Origin: Amycolatopsis lurida
GTDB taxonomy: Bacteria > Actinomycetota > Actinomycetes > Mycobacteriales > Pseudonocardiaceae
Length of the DNA stretch: 64,000 bases
Direction of reading: 5' to 3'
Assembly (NCBI RefSeq): GCF_900105055.1
Contig: NZ_FNTA01000004.1
Location: 6,169,501-6,233,500, forward strand
Positions within the stretch are counted from its first letter, which is position 1. The number at the start of each line of letters is the position of its first letter. The notes under the pieces are model-generated. The model saw only the letters and a list, made by a program, of their open reading frames with translations. It ran no database searches and was not told where the DNA came from. Positions 38,501 through 46,818 of the stretch are shown here, piece after piece. The position numbers were made by a program, and so were the translations under genes.

Positions 38501-38627
38501 TGACGACCTGATTCGTCTTCAGGGCCAGGACGGCGACCAGCACCCTGCGTTGGGCCGAGCCAAGCGCAATCTCAATTCCGCCGCGCCAAGCGCGAACCGG
38601 GCCGAAGAGATCGAGTTGCATCCGCAT
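35520..38627 (-). CDS. SARP-type regulator with BTAD and STAND ATPase domains
   Basis: About 1035 residues from ATG 38627, chosen because GGAGG sits 5 bases upstream; ATGs at 38630 and 38666 are alternatives. The winged helix (LGSAQRRVLVAVLALK, GSIYTYVSSLRSAL) is followed by BTAD and the linker GIEPGSELTLRYEQIKI. Walker A is LEGESGIGKSALI and Walker B LVLVLDDAQWADSAS. The C-terminal ~500 residues are helical repeats. Unlike its downstream partner it has no C-terminal LuxR domain. The paralogous architecture and the overlapping stop/start suggest a duplicated regulator pair. It reads away from the LuxR gene at 39297, with a shared 0.6-kb control region between them. Confidence 0.9.
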   Translation of the reverse strand: MRMQLDLFGPVRAWRGGIEIALGSAQRRVLVAVLALKTNQVVTRSELIDSIWGEKPPASANGSIYTYVSSLRSALDSGRKHGGAGMLTSSGAGYCLRVDAESIDVVRFENLRERARLCQRANDLPGALAALESALSLSRDEPLATLPGPYAATQRERLRELHLEVVERRAKIMLDGGKHQAILTELSPIAADHPMREGLQSLRLLALYRCGRRDEALQLFERLRTKTVDALGIEPGSELTLRYEQIKIDDPALWHRLTNAPRASVATQSSRQASDFKSFVGRSCELLSLRTAIGRLSTGAGTSVWLEGESGIGKSALISAGLSTTTGCTVATAAADELSQQSPLRVLLEGLDVTTNSPDARKSMVAREIRGLSLENRRGLDTAVGLIADLVRTLCREQPLVLVLDDAQWADSASLEVWSRLADECARSPLLLIGVSRRIPDNHRLNDLRHALTASGTLVHLLNPLAEEEVRDLVSGLLETEPGPALLDLVRAAAGNPLFVREIIHALAGNEAPEPAGPGARPVIPRAALDAISRRLGFLSAAASELLRWAALLEQFFAAEDLAVALGRPTAELDDILSEVVALGLVVRARGKLTFKHPIVREALYARTPAAIRLALHRQLAEALSEAGAPVESVAFQLLATPGPVDKWQCEWLAREIYSLASASPLSAMRLLQRVNTSNSIPAALRESFAIATARTKLWLERDLAAGAGMLAKRSKDVGVIAEMRWLVAYSRLVCGSVDQAAKAVKEALHDHATPANWRRMHEALLSRTRVGWWPVCTANPDERTVPVSAQWATSEGSTVDAFWLGQWDACLAELATRLRGGPSLAKHMLGRPMALRRLSGVAAVIAAHRGRPDDARAHLMSVWALAPAGEFGADGTDFLLAANASLAELRGEPELAFGLLSSMLEFEDSTVCPWMPDLVRLAIDLEKHDQAKTATLLCERITGQEITALRCRALLDDDPIAALSAAAQSRQSGNRFAEAQAMEDAASLLAVCGKPAEAAAALHAALNAYDEMGALLDAERAERRVEHGRRRARR

Positions 38628-38666
38628 CATCGCCTCCGCGGTGCTGCTGACGAACACATCCAACAT

Positions 38667-39296
38667 GGTTACTCTGGGTAGTCAAGACGGAGCATTCGGT
38701 TAGCGCATCATCCGAAGTGGAGTGTGTTTGTGCTGCTAGATCATGGGTCGATTACGTGGGGTATGCGATATCCGCGACAAGATACTGTGGTTTACCCCTA
38801 GGAGAGCGGCGAAAGTGGCGGAATCCGCATCGTTGCACCTGTAGGCATACTGGGGTCTGCTGTGTTGACGATTGGTCAACGGTCGAATATAGGCTTCCGG
38901 GGGATTGACATGCCCCGAGGATGTGTTTTCTGGTGAAGTGGCGCGGAGGCTGTCCGGTCTTCCCTTTGCTGCGTCGGTTAGGCAACGAGTACGGTCCGGC
39001 GCACGTGTCCCGCCTCCGCTTCGTGGCCGGGCCGAGTTCCGAGGTCTGCACCTGTTACTCCTCGCCATGCTGCACGACGTGTCTCAATGGATTCTCAATG
39101 CGCTCGGCGGAGCTCAGCGTCAGCAATAACTACGGTGTGTGCTCCTGGGGTCACGTCAGTCACTCCGCTGCTCAGCCCGTGGTGACGGTGGGTCGGTCGT
39201 TGTACGGTGACGTGATCCTCAGAATCTTTGGGACTCGGGAGCAGGGTGAGGGTGGTGAACGTGAAGAACGGCCGGCCGTCGTGGGAAGGCGGCTGT
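38667..39296. promoter_or_regulatory. divergent control region between SARP and LuxR genes
   Basis: No gene is supported here. It must hold the promoters for the SARP pair (minus) and the LuxR gene (plus). Three similar motifs cluster near the LuxR side: TCACGTCA (39151-39158), TGACGGTG (39183-39190) and TGACGTGA (39208-39215); the first and third are exact inverted copies. A TTGACT lies at the SARP side (minus strand, about 38681-38686) without a convincing -10. Confidence 0.5.
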
Positions 39297-40499
39297 ATGC
39301 CCGATCTCGGGGCGGACTGGCCGGGACTCTCGGGAGCGCATGCAGGTGGCTGCCAGGCTGAGGAGGCCCTAACTCTGGTTGTGCACGGTACGGATCGCCT
39401 GGCCGCCGTTCAGCTTGCCGGCCAGGCACTCGCCGGTGGTGCCTGTTCGGCGCGCGCACGATGCCTTTGGCGTGCGATCACCGTGTTCCTCTGCGCAGGC
39501 GAACTGGTCGCTGCGGACGCCCAATTGCAACGACTGGAAGGTGCTTGTGATGATCGTGTCACTGACTTCGTGGCGGTACTGCGGGCACAGCACGCGAGGC
39601 TCATCGGAGACTTGAGTGGTGCCTTGACAGTACTCACTCGGTTGGTTTCGGCCGAAGTCTGCCCGTTCACGCGTCGCCTCGCGATGCCATTTCTTGCCGA
39701 CGTGCTCGTCGCGGCGGGGAAGGTGGCAGACGCTGAAGCCATGTTCGCAGAACTCGATTTCGACGAAGTAGCGGGCATCGCTGGAATCCCGCGTCGGCTA
39801 TTGCTTGCCGTCCGAGGATCGATACACCTCGCGATGGGGCAGCCCTGCGACGCCCTTGAGGATCTCCTTGCGTGTCTTCGCCTCCCGGCCACCGAGCCGT
39901 CGGCCCACTTCGCGGTGATGCATAGCCGAGGATTGGCAGCCCTGGCCGCCCGGGCTGCCGGCCGCGTCGAGTGCGCCACCGATCTGGCGGAACAAGAGCA
40001 GGAAGCCGCACTGGCTTGGGGCTCTCCAGCCTACGTCGGTTGGGCGCTCTATGTCCGCGCGGTCACCGCGGACACCGAAGGCGAGATTGGGTTGCTCGTC
40101 GACGCGATAGACCTGTTGGAAGTCGCTCAATCCCGCGTGGTGCTGACAGCGGCTGCGCATGAGCTGGGCCTGCGGTTGGTGCGTGCTGGCGACGGCGCGG
40201 GGGCGAGGCGCGAACTCGAGCGCGCCGGGCAGTGGGCTGTGCAGATTGGCAATGAACATCTCGCGACGAAAATCCATACCGCGTGGCGAGATGCGACGCA
40301 GTCCGACCCGTCGGGCTCGCTGACCTCGCAGGAGGCGAAGATAGCGGAGTTGGCGCGCGCCGGATACAGCAACAAACAGATCGCCGAAAGCCTGTATCTC
40401 ACCGTGCGTACGATCGAATTTCATTTGTCCAACGTCTATCGGAAGCTGAAGATCGCTAGCAGGCGCGAGTTGATGAACGGCACAACGCGACAGTATTGA
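39297..40499 (+). CDS. LuxR-family regulator with helical sensor region (LAL-like without ATPase)
   Basis: About 400 residues from ATG 39297 (GGAAGG seven bases upstream); longer in-frame starts exist back to 39228. The first ~320 residues are Ala/Leu-rich helical repeats, similar to the TPR part of LAL regulators. The C-terminus is a LuxR helix-turn-helix: LTSQEAKIAELARAGYSNKQIA, then TVRTIEFHLSNVYRKL. There is no Walker motif, so this is either a naturally short LAL or one that has lost its ATPase. It is divergent from the SARP pair and probably regulates, or is regulated with, them. A hairpin 13 bases after the stop may terminate it. Confidence 0.83.
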   Translation: MPDLGADWPGLSGAHAGGCQAEEALTLVVHGTDRLAAVQLAGQALAGGACSARARCLWRAITVFLCAGELVAADAQLQRLEGACDDRVTDFVAVLRAQHARLIGDLSGALTVLTRLVSAEVCPFTRRLAMPFLADVLVAAGKVADAEAMFAELDFDEVAGIAGIPRRLLLAVRGSIHLAMGQPCDALEDLLACLRLPATEPSAHFAVMHSRGLAALAARAAGRVECATDLAEQEQEAALAWGSPAYVGWALYVRAVTADTEGEIGLLVDAIDLLEVAQSRVVLTAAAHELGLRLVRAGDGAGARRELERAGQWAVQIGNEHLATKIHTAWRDATQSDPSGSLTSQEAKIAELARAGYSNKQIAESLYLTVRTIEFHLSNVYRKLKIASRRELMNGTTRQY

Positions 40500-40511
40500 C
40501 CATTGCGGCTG

Positions 40512-40534
40512 CCCTGTGTGATCGGTCCGCAGGG
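40512..40534 (+). terminator. hairpin after the LuxR gene
   Basis: CCCTGTG (40512-40518) pairs with CGCAGGG (40528-40534), including one G-U pair, with a 9-base loop, just after the TGA at 40497-40499. No T-run follows, which is common in high-GC actinobacteria. Confidence 0.35.
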
Positions 40535-41055
40535 GAACGTCAAGGCCCGTTGCGCCGGTAGTGCGGCGATGAAGGAACGATTCGTCTTCGGTCGAGGTTG
40601 CCTGCGTTGGCCGTGACGTAAACCTTGTTTCAGCGTTGGCGCACTGGCAGGTCTTCGCGGTGGACGAAGCCTTGGACCCGCGATCCTTTGGCCGACTCGG
40701 CACGACTTACCAGTCCGTGGCCAGCGGATATCGTCGAACACCGGTGTGGCCTACGCGGAACAGGCCCTCTTCCCGGCATCCGCTCCGGCACAGCCAAGCT
40801 TCCATTCGTCGATACCCGACCCGCTGGGAAGAGAGCGAATCCCGCCAGATGCGACACTGACGATGGTGGTCTCGGGTGCTGCAACGATGCTGGTGCAGAA
40901 ACTCGCATCATCGCAGGCCATAGGCCGTCCTCATGCTCAGACCGACTTCGCAGAAGATCACGAACCTTGACGTACCCCTAAAGGTTGTCCCGTAATGATC
41001 AAGTGTGTTGGTGGATTTGGGGTGAGGGCGGAGCTGTCCGTTGTTGACATGGCCG
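40535..41055. other. intergenic stretch before the IS5 remnant
   Basis: About 520 bases without a supportable gene; short frames here show no conserved motif. The IS5-type end GGTTGTCCCGTAATGATCA begins near 40984. Confidence 0.4.
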
Positions 41056-41403
41056 TCAGACCGTCATGGTCAGGTTGTGCATGAGGGCGATGCTGCGGGT
41101 GGCGTGCGAGACGCCGTCGCGTTTGCGGCGGCAGTTGCGCAGGATGTTCCAGGTCTTCATGTGTGCCGGGGCGTGCTCGGCACGGGCGCGGACGCTCGCG
41201 TGGACGGTGTTGAGGTCCTCTTTCCATTGCGGTAACGGTGATTGTCCCTTGCGGGGTTTGCGATACGGCATGATCACCTCCGCGTTGCCCTGGTAGCCGC
41301 CGTCGGCCATGACTTTCGCTCCCCCAGAATTGCTGGTCGACGCCGCGCGGATTTCCTGGCGTTCCTGAAACGAGCCGTCGCGCCGCACGCGGGGGCCTGT
41401 CAA
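41056..41403 (-). pseudogene. IS5-family transposase C-terminal fragment
   Basis: The minus-strand frame reads KVMADGGYQGNAEVIMPYRK, then VRARAEHAPAHMKTWNILRN and ATRSIALMHNLTMTV, typical of the DDE C-terminal half of IS5-type transposases (Asp in ADGGYQG, Glu in ARAEHA). The N-terminal half is missing because the adjacent IS256 element (left end ~41399) replaced it. Confidence 0.85.
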
Positions 41404-42827
41404 GTTTTCTGTGTAAGTGATCGGAAATGGGGTTCTATTTGATGTAGTGGGCGATGCGTTCCGGGAAGGTCATGACGAGGGAGCCGAGGGCTTTCTTCCA
41501 GCCTTGGATGGTGGCGCCTTCGACGAGTTTGGCGGGGGCGCGGCGTTCGGCTGGTGGCAGGCCTTTCTCCTTGGCTCGTTGACGTGCTCGTTTGTCCTCG
41601 ATGTCCCGGATCGCCAGCCAGAGCAGTTTGATGATCGCGTCGTCGTTGGGGAAGTGACCCCGGTTCTTGATGACCTTGCGGAGTTGGTAGTTCAGGGACT
41701 CGATCGCGTTGGTGGTGTAGATGATCTTGCGGACCTCCGGGGTGAACTCGAGGAACGGTATGAACCGTTCCCATGCGTTTTCCCAGGTCATGACCGCCGC
41801 GGGGTAGCGGTTTCCGAGGTCGGACGCGGCGAACGCGTCGAGCTCGAGGCGGGCGGCGTCGGCGGTGGGCGCGGTGTAGATCGGTTTCAGTGCGGCGGCG
41901 ATCTTCCTGCGGTCGGTGTAGGACACAAACCGCATCGCCGCGCGGATCAGGTGGACGGTGCAGGTCTGCACGGTGGTCTGCGACCAGGTCGCCTCGATGG
42001 CCTCGGGAAATCCGGTGAGCCCGTCGCAGCACACGATCAGCACGTCCCGGATTCCGCGGTTGCGTAGCTCGGCGCAGACCCCGGCCCAGAACTTCGCCCC
42101 TTCGGTGGCCTGGACCCAGATCCCCAGCACGTGCTTCACGCCGTCAAGATCGACACTGACGGCGATGTGAGCGGCCTTGTTGCGCACGGCGTGGCCGTCG
42201 CGGACCTTCACGACCAGGGCGTCGAGGTAGATGATCGGGTAGATCTCGTCCAGCGGCCGCGATTGCCAGGCCTTGACCTCGTCGAGCACCGCGTCGGTGA
42301 TCTTCGAGATCGTGTCGTGGGAGAGCTCCGTGCCCAGCGTCCGGGCCAGATGGTGGCTGATATCGCGGACCGTCATGCCACCGGCATAGAGCGAGATGAT
42401 CATCTCGTCCAGGCCGCCGGCCCGGCGTGAGCCCTTCGGGACCAGCCGGGGCTCGAACGAGCCCGCCCGGTCCCGAGGAGTGGCCAGATCCACGTCACCG
42501 ACCTCGGTGGACACCGTTTTCGGCGTCGATCCGTTACGGGAGTTACCGACCAGCCGACCGGCAGGATCACCCTTCTCATACCCCAAATGACCCGTCAGCT
42601 CGGCCTGCAAACCACGCTCCAGGACAGCTTTCACCAGCTCAGGCAGCAACCCGCCCTCCCCGGTCAACGCCACACCATCATCCACTTTGGACATCAGATG
42701 ATCAAGAAGGCCGGCATCCACCATGTCGTTGACCGCCCGCCTGGCCGGCTCGACATCCTCATCAGTCACGAACAACTGTGTACTCCCTCAATCGACACGA
42801 AGTCGATCTCATACACAGAACATCAGA
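41399..42827 (-). mobile_element. IS256-family insertion sequence (second subtype)
   Basis: Inverted ends share TTCTGTGTA followed by GATCG three bases later (41406-41421 and, complemented, 42805-42820). The left flank is an IS5 fragment and the right flank an IS630 fragment, so the element sits in a patch of older IS debris. No target duplication can be assigned. Confidence 0.82.
41435..42775 (-). CDS. IS256-family transposase
   Basis: A complete 446-residue transposase: GHLGYEKGDPAGRLVGNSRN, LYAGGMTVRDISHHL, DEIYPIIYLDALVVKVRDG (first Asp), RDVLIVCCDGLTGFPEAIEA (second Asp), QTCTVHLIRAAMRFVSY, and YTTNAIESLNYQLRKVIKN (Glu). Length and order match the commonest actinobacterial IS256 type and differ from the one at 8706-9989. 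Likely active. Confidence 0.94.
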   Translation of the reverse strand: MFVTDEDVEPARRAVNDMVDAGLLDHLMSKVDDGVALTGEGGLLPELVKAVLERGLQAELTGHLGYEKGDPAGRLVGNSRNGSTPKTVSTEVGDVDLATPRDRAGSFEPRLVPKGSRRAGGLDEMIISLYAGGMTVRDISHHLARTLGTELSHDTISKITDAVLDEVKAWQSRPLDEIYPIIYLDALVVKVRDGHAVRNKAAHIAVSVDLDGVKHVLGIWVQATEGAKFWAGVCAELRNRGIRDVLIVCCDGLTGFPEAIEATWSQTTVQTCTVHLIRAAMRFVSYTDRRKIAAALKPIYTAPTADAARLELDAFAASDLGNRYPAAVMTWENAWERFIPFLEFTPEVRKIIYTTNAIESLNYQLRKVIKNRGHFPNDDAIIKLLWLAIRDIEDKRARQRAKEKGLPPAERRAPAKLVEGATIQGWKKALGSLVMTFPERIAHYIK

Positions 42828-43188
42828 CACGCCGCACGCCGCGGGTCAGCAGATCCACGTGGTGCTGGACAACCTGTCCACGCACACCACGCCGGATATT
42901 GTGGCCTGGCTGGAGAAAAACCCGCATGTGCACTTGCATTTCACCCCCATCGGATCCTCGTGGATCAACCAGATCGAGGCATGGTTCTCAATCATCACCC
43001 GCCGGTCGATCCGCCGGGGCACCTTCGCCTCGGTCAAGGTGCTCATCGCTCAAATCCGCGACTACATCACCACCTGGAACAGCAACCCCACACCGTTCGC
43101 CTGGACCGCCACCGCCGACGAGATCCTCGCCAAGGCCCACCTCGTTCAGATCAACATCAAGAAACTTGTCGACAACAACGCCAAGTAA
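42828..43188 (+). pseudogene. IS630-family transposase C-terminal fragment
   Basis: HVVLDNLSTHTTPDIVAWL (Asp), then HLHFTPIGSSWINQIEAWFS (Glu) and IRDYITTWNSNPTPFAWTA identify the C-terminal half of an IS630-type DDE transposase. The N-terminal half is absent; the piece starts at the right end of the IS256 element. Its stop is TAA at 43186-43188. Confidence 0.88.
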
Positions 43189-43589
43189 CGACACCAGAAT
43201 CACGGAACACTAGCTCGTCCCGCTTAGTTTTGTGCGACCACGGGCGCACAATGATATTGACTAGTTTCAAGGCCTTCGTCGCCTGGTCGAACGAGTGATC
43301 CGGAGGTGGCGCAGCTCGATGATCTCGACCTTAAAGCCCGGCTGAATGAAGGCTTATCTCGAAACTACTTCCTGTTCCCGGCCCGCATTATGACGGCCTG
43401 ATTTCAGGTTGTCAGTTCTGACGCCTTCTTGTGTCTTGTCGTCTGCGGATAACTCCAGTCACTGCCGTCATCATGGGCATCCTGAAGCGACTTGCCGTGT
43501 GCGGTTCTTTGGGCAGAAGATGATGACTGAAGTCCTCTTCTTGCGGCAAAGTGAGGAAGTGAGCACCGGTTTCTGGTAAAAAGCTGGCT
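43189..43589 (+). other. intergenic region at the accessory/core boundary
   Basis: About 400 bases without a convincing gene. No mobile-element trace is recognisable from here to the right edge. Confidence 0.4.
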
Positions 43590-44138
43590 ATGCCTGCCAG
43601 TGAAGATGCAGTGACCTGCCCGGGTCGTACGGTGTGTGAGCTCGATGTCCGGCACCCGTTTTTCTACCTCGTGGAGAATACTTCTCTGATCAACCATCTG
43701 GTGTCGACGTGGTCAGGCATGGTGACGGCATCAGCTGGCAACCTCAAACTGCAGTTGCCATCGTATGCGAGCCTGGCGAGTGTTGCGATCGAGATACATC
43801 GCGAAGAACCGGTCGATGTCGTCGAACAGTTCCAAGATGTCATCGAATTTAGCTACCCGTCTGTGACGGGCAGACCGGCGGTGCTAGACTGGTCACGCAC
43901 GCTGGTGTGCGAACTGAATCCACTCCCCGTAGGGGCAGGAGACTATCGCGTCCGTTATCACGTGCAAGCGTCGGCCGAAGTAGGTAACCACTTTGATCTT
44001 CGATCACCCGGAAGTGCAAAAGCGCTGGTCCAAATCTGGCCGGCATCACTCGAACAACTAAAAGAACTCAAGATCACGGGCGCCTTGGGGGAATTCTGGC
44101 ATCCGGGTGAGCGGTTGCGTCGCGCTTGGGGTTTCTGA
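43590..44138 (+). CDS. hypothetical protein at the head of the right-hand cluster
   Basis: A 182-residue soluble protein starts at ATG 43590; the ribosome binding site is weak. It has no signal peptide. The composition (PSYASLASVAIEIHREEPVDV, then GDYRVRYHVQASAE) suggests a beta-sandwich of the competence-like or DUF-type cytosolic class, with Trp-rich C-terminal strands. I do not recognise a family. It is separated by 210 bases from the following lipoprotein gene on the same strand, so it may have its own transcript. Codon use is typical of the region. Confidence 0.6.
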   Translation: MPASEDAVTCPGRTVCELDVRHPFFYLVENTSLINHLVSTWSGMVTASAGNLKLQLPSYASLASVAIEIHREEPVDVVEQFQDVIEFSYPSVTGRPAVLDWSRTLVCELNPLPVGAGDYRVRYHVQASAEVGNHFDLRSPGSAKALVQIWPASLEQLKELKITGALGEFWHPGERLRRAWGF

Positions 44139-44348
44139 GCAGGCTGGACGAGCGAGGTCCCGAACTTGGCGAGCCGGTCTGCTGGGTCCCGTCAGGTCGG
44201 CCGACTGCCGGGCGGACACGCGACCGTCTGCCCTCGTGCACCCCGGCCGTTCGCAATTCGGACATATATTTCGAGCGGCGCTGGGCATCTTGGCGATCCG
44301 GGCCCAGACTGCGGAAGTCCGTTGGTCTGCTTTTCGGAGGTGAAGGCG

Positions 44349-44969
44349 ATGCGGTTGGTTCTACTCTTTGTGCTGATCGCCGTCCCAGGCTTCGCTGGAT
44401 GTGCTGGTCAGAAGCCGCCTGCTGCAACGACGGATGGACAGTCGTCGCGACCACCACCAACCGGATCGACGACACGGCTGCCAGTGATGACTGTGGGCCC
44501 TCGAACACCGTTGCAGCCCAATGTGTCTTCCGTTCCGCCGCTCTCGTCGTTGGCGGCGACGCGGCCCGATGATCCTGCGGTCTTCGCGAGCGCGTCAGCG
44601 GTGAGCGTCGAATGGTTGCGTCAGTGGTGCGTAGTCGACTGGCGTGAGCCGATGAATGCGAATCTCGATCGTGCTTCGCGCTTCCAGACAGCCGCTGCGA
44701 TCCGAGCAGACCGCAAAAAGGGTGACGACGAAAACACCTATCGCGCCGCGCAAGCACAGCAGCTGAGCAGTGGATGCGACGAAATCTCCGCTACGCGTAG
44801 CCCGGAAGCACCGCACGGTGCCGACGTCAGCTACCTGGTGCTCTCGGCTCGCCGCGTCGACTCGGTGGCAGGCACCGCGTTTCAGAGCGAACGTGTCCAG
44901 TCGGTGCGGAGGATCGTCCGGCAGACGGATGGACGCTGGCTAGTCGACGAAGAGGTGGAGGCCGGCTGA
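44349..44969 (+). CDS. lipoprotein heading the T4SS-like operon
   Basis: About 206 residues from ATG 44349, behind a strong GGAGGTG. The N-terminus is a short lipoprotein signal (MRLVLLFVLIAVPGFAGC) with the lipobox Cys at 18. A Pro/Thr/Ser-rich linker follows to about residue 70. The C-terminal domain (VEWLRQWCVVDWREPMN to WLVDEEVEAG) resembles the NTF2/Mce-associated type of small periplasmic-side domain seen in conjugation-type lipoproteins, but I am not certain. TGATG overlaps the start of the NlpC/P60 gene, which indicates one operon. Confidence 0.75.
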   Translation: MRLVLLFVLIAVPGFAGCAGQKPPAATTDGQSSRPPPTGSTTRLPVMTVGPRTPLQPNVSSVPPLSSLAATRPDDPAVFASASAVSVEWLRQWCVVDWREPMNANLDRASRFQTAAAIRADRKKGDDENTYRAAQAQQLSSGCDEISATRSPEAPHGADVSYLVLSARRVDSVAGTAFQSERVQSVRRIVRQTDGRWLVDEEVEAG

Positions 44970-46069
44970 TGCGCTCGCGGACTCTTCTCATCGGCGCGAT
45001 ATCCGGTGTGGCGGTACTTGTTCTCCTTCTGCCGCAACCAGAACGGGCGCAAGCTTTGAACTGCGTGGGCACCCCCACGGGCCAGGCGGTCGATGTTCCG
45101 AATCTGACGTTGCCGCAACTCGACGTCGCCAAACGCATCGTTGCCACGGCGAAAGGGATGGCGATCACCAAGCGCGGGGCGATCATTGGCCTGCAGGTGG
45201 CGAGGCAAGAGTCCACTTTCGACGCTACGGTGGTCGTCGGCCGGGCGACCGGAGCCTTCCAGCAGATCGCCCCAGGACCGGCCAACGCGTACGTGGGGTA
45301 TGACCGGACGGATCCCGGTATGTCGGCCAAGGGATTTTTTACCGTCCTCCTGTCCAGGGTGCCGGACTACGATTCAGATCCGCGGTCTAACGCGGATATC
45401 GGGCAGGTGGTGCAGGCCAGCGGGGCCGGAGCGGCGAAGTACGCGCCGTGGCAGCCACTGGCCGAGTCGCTGGCCGGAGTCCTGTACGACGGCACGGCCG
45501 CGATGACCTGCGCAGCGGGACAGAGTGGCCCAACCTCGATTCGTACCGACGGAGTCGACGTGGAATTGCCGCAGACGGCGGGCATCACCGGGTCCGTCAA
45601 AGCGCCGACGCCCGAGGCAGCGAAGGTGCTCGCTGCGGCCCTTTCCTGGCTCGGTACTCCGTACGCCTGGGGCGGAGGCACTACGGCGGGGCCGTCGAGG
45701 GGCATTCGTGACGGCGGCGTGGCCGACGCCCATGGGGACTTCGCGAAGGTGGGTTTCGACTGCAGCGGCTTGGTCTTGTACGCCTACGGGCAGGTGGGTG
45801 TCTCCTTGCCGCATAGTTCGCAAGTGCAGCGATCAGGTGGGGGGACAGTCGTCCCGTGGTCTGCGGCGCTCCCGGGGGACTTGCTCTTCTACGGCGCCGT
45901 TGTGCATCACGTCACGATATTTCTCGGTGTCGTCGGTGGCGTCCCCTACATGGTGGAGGCGCCGCAGAGTGGTGACGTTGTGAAGGTTTCCCCGGTCCGA
46001 ACGGGTGGTGACTTCCGGTCGGAAGCCGTCCGGCCGATTCCAGGAGAAGGGCCTGACGAGCATGCATGA
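44969..46069 (+). CDS. secreted NlpC/P60 peptidoglycan hydrolase of the T4SS-like operon
   Basis: A 366-residue protein with an N-terminal signal/anchor (LLIGAISGVAVLVLLLPQ). Residues ~45-190 look like a lysozyme/transglycosylase-like domain (IIGLQVARQESTFDA, VVGRATGAFQQI), and residues ~220-355 are an NlpC/P60 domain. The catalytic Cys265 is in FDCSGLVLYAYGQVG, and His313/314 are in VHHVTIFLG. Two-domain wall hydrolases like this open the cell wall for actinobacterial conjugation or secretion machines. It overlaps both neighbours (TGATG upstream, eight bases downstream), so co-translation is expected. Confidence 0.85.
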   Translation: MRSRTLLIGAISGVAVLVLLLPQPERAQALNCVGTPTGQAVDVPNLTLPQLDVAKRIVATAKGMAITKRGAIIGLQVARQESTFDATVVVGRATGAFQQIAPGPANAYVGYDRTDPGMSAKGFFTVLLSRVPDYDSDPRSNADIGQVVQASGAGAAKYAPWQPLAESLAGVLYDGTAAMTCAAGQSGPTSIRTDGVDVELPQTAGITGSVKAPTPEAAKVLAAALSWLGTPYAWGGGTTAGPSRGIRDGGVADAHGDFAKVGFDCSGLVLYAYGQVGVSLPHSSQVQRSGGGTVVPWSAALPGDLLFYGAVVHHVTIFLGVVGGVPYMVEAPQSGDVVKVSPVRTGGDFRSEAVRPIPGEGPDEHA

Positions 46070-46814
46070 GAACCCTCCAGGTTATGAGGTCGAGCAGCCT
46101 ATCGATCTGACCAAGCCGGTGGCCTTGGCCGCGCAAGAGGAAAAGGGTCCGCCTCGCCCAGAGCGATCTGCCGCGGCCCGCAAGCCGAAAAGCGCAGGTG
46201 ATCCACTGCAGCCGGACCCGCCTGTACCGGCCGAGTCTGCAGTCTCCGGCATGATCGCGGTGATCAACCTTCAACCGGGATCCTGCAAGACCCTGGTGGC
46301 TCAGAGGCTCCACAGCGTCCTCGAGACCACCCACGCGAACGTTCGACTCGGGAACGGGAGCGGCAGTCCCAGGTCGGACCACCTCGTTATCGCCGATATG
46401 CCCTCCGACCTGAGCGGCGTCGACTGGCGACGGCAGACGGCGGCAGCCGACCAACTGGTAATATCGGTGCCCGACGATTCTCAGGCTGCGAATGCGGCCC
46501 AATGGTTACTGGACAAGCTGACCACTGAAGGGCGATCCGAACTGGCCGAGTCGGCCATCGTTGCGGCCATTCAAACCGGTCGGAATCGGAAGCTCGCTCG
46601 CAGGATCCTTCGGTACTTCAGGGCACGGAAGGCGAAGGTCGTGCGGATCAAGCTGCGCCGCGACAGCGTGCCGAACGATGACCACGCGCAGTGGAAGCCA
46701 CTTGCCGAGGCAGTTTTGCGCTCGTTGCAGGGCTCCGTACCGCCCGGTGGCGACGTCGTCTCTCCCGCCAGCACATCGTTCCCCTTGATGTCCGTGACTA
46801 CGGGAAGGCCATGA
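46062..46814 (+). CDS. MinD/ParA-like protein with a degenerate P-loop
   Basis: About 250 residues from ATG 46062. A disordered, Pro/Glu-rich N-terminus (~60 residues) precedes MIAVINLQPGSCKTLVAQRL. This sits where a deviant Walker A (KGGxGKT) would be, but the glycines and the first Lys are replaced (QPGSCKT). DHLVIADMPSDLSGVDW corresponds to the switch II/Walker B region, and DQLVISVPDD to the next strand. The fold therefore looks like SIMIBI/MinD, and ATP hydrolysis is doubtful. In SCO6880-type loci a similar ATPase-like gene lies at this position. It probably acts as a cytosolic adaptor at the membrane complex. Confidence 0.65.
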   Translation: MHENPPGYEVEQPIDLTKPVALAAQEEKGPPRPERSAAARKPKSAGDPLQPDPPVPAESAVSGMIAVINLQPGSCKTLVAQRLHSVLETTHANVRLGNGSGSPRSDHLVIADMPSDLSGVDWRRQTAAADQLVISVPDDSQAANAAQWLLDKLTTEGRSELAESAIVAAIQTGRNRKLARRILRYFRARKAKVVRIKLRRDSVPNDDHAQWKPLAEAVLRSLQGSVPPGGDVVSPASTSFPLMSVTTGRP

Positions 46815-46818
46815 GTTG

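Noticed and set aside
43404..43697. 97-codon minus-strand ORF upstream of the 43590 gene
   Set aside because: It overlaps the start of a better + strand gene and has no conserved features.
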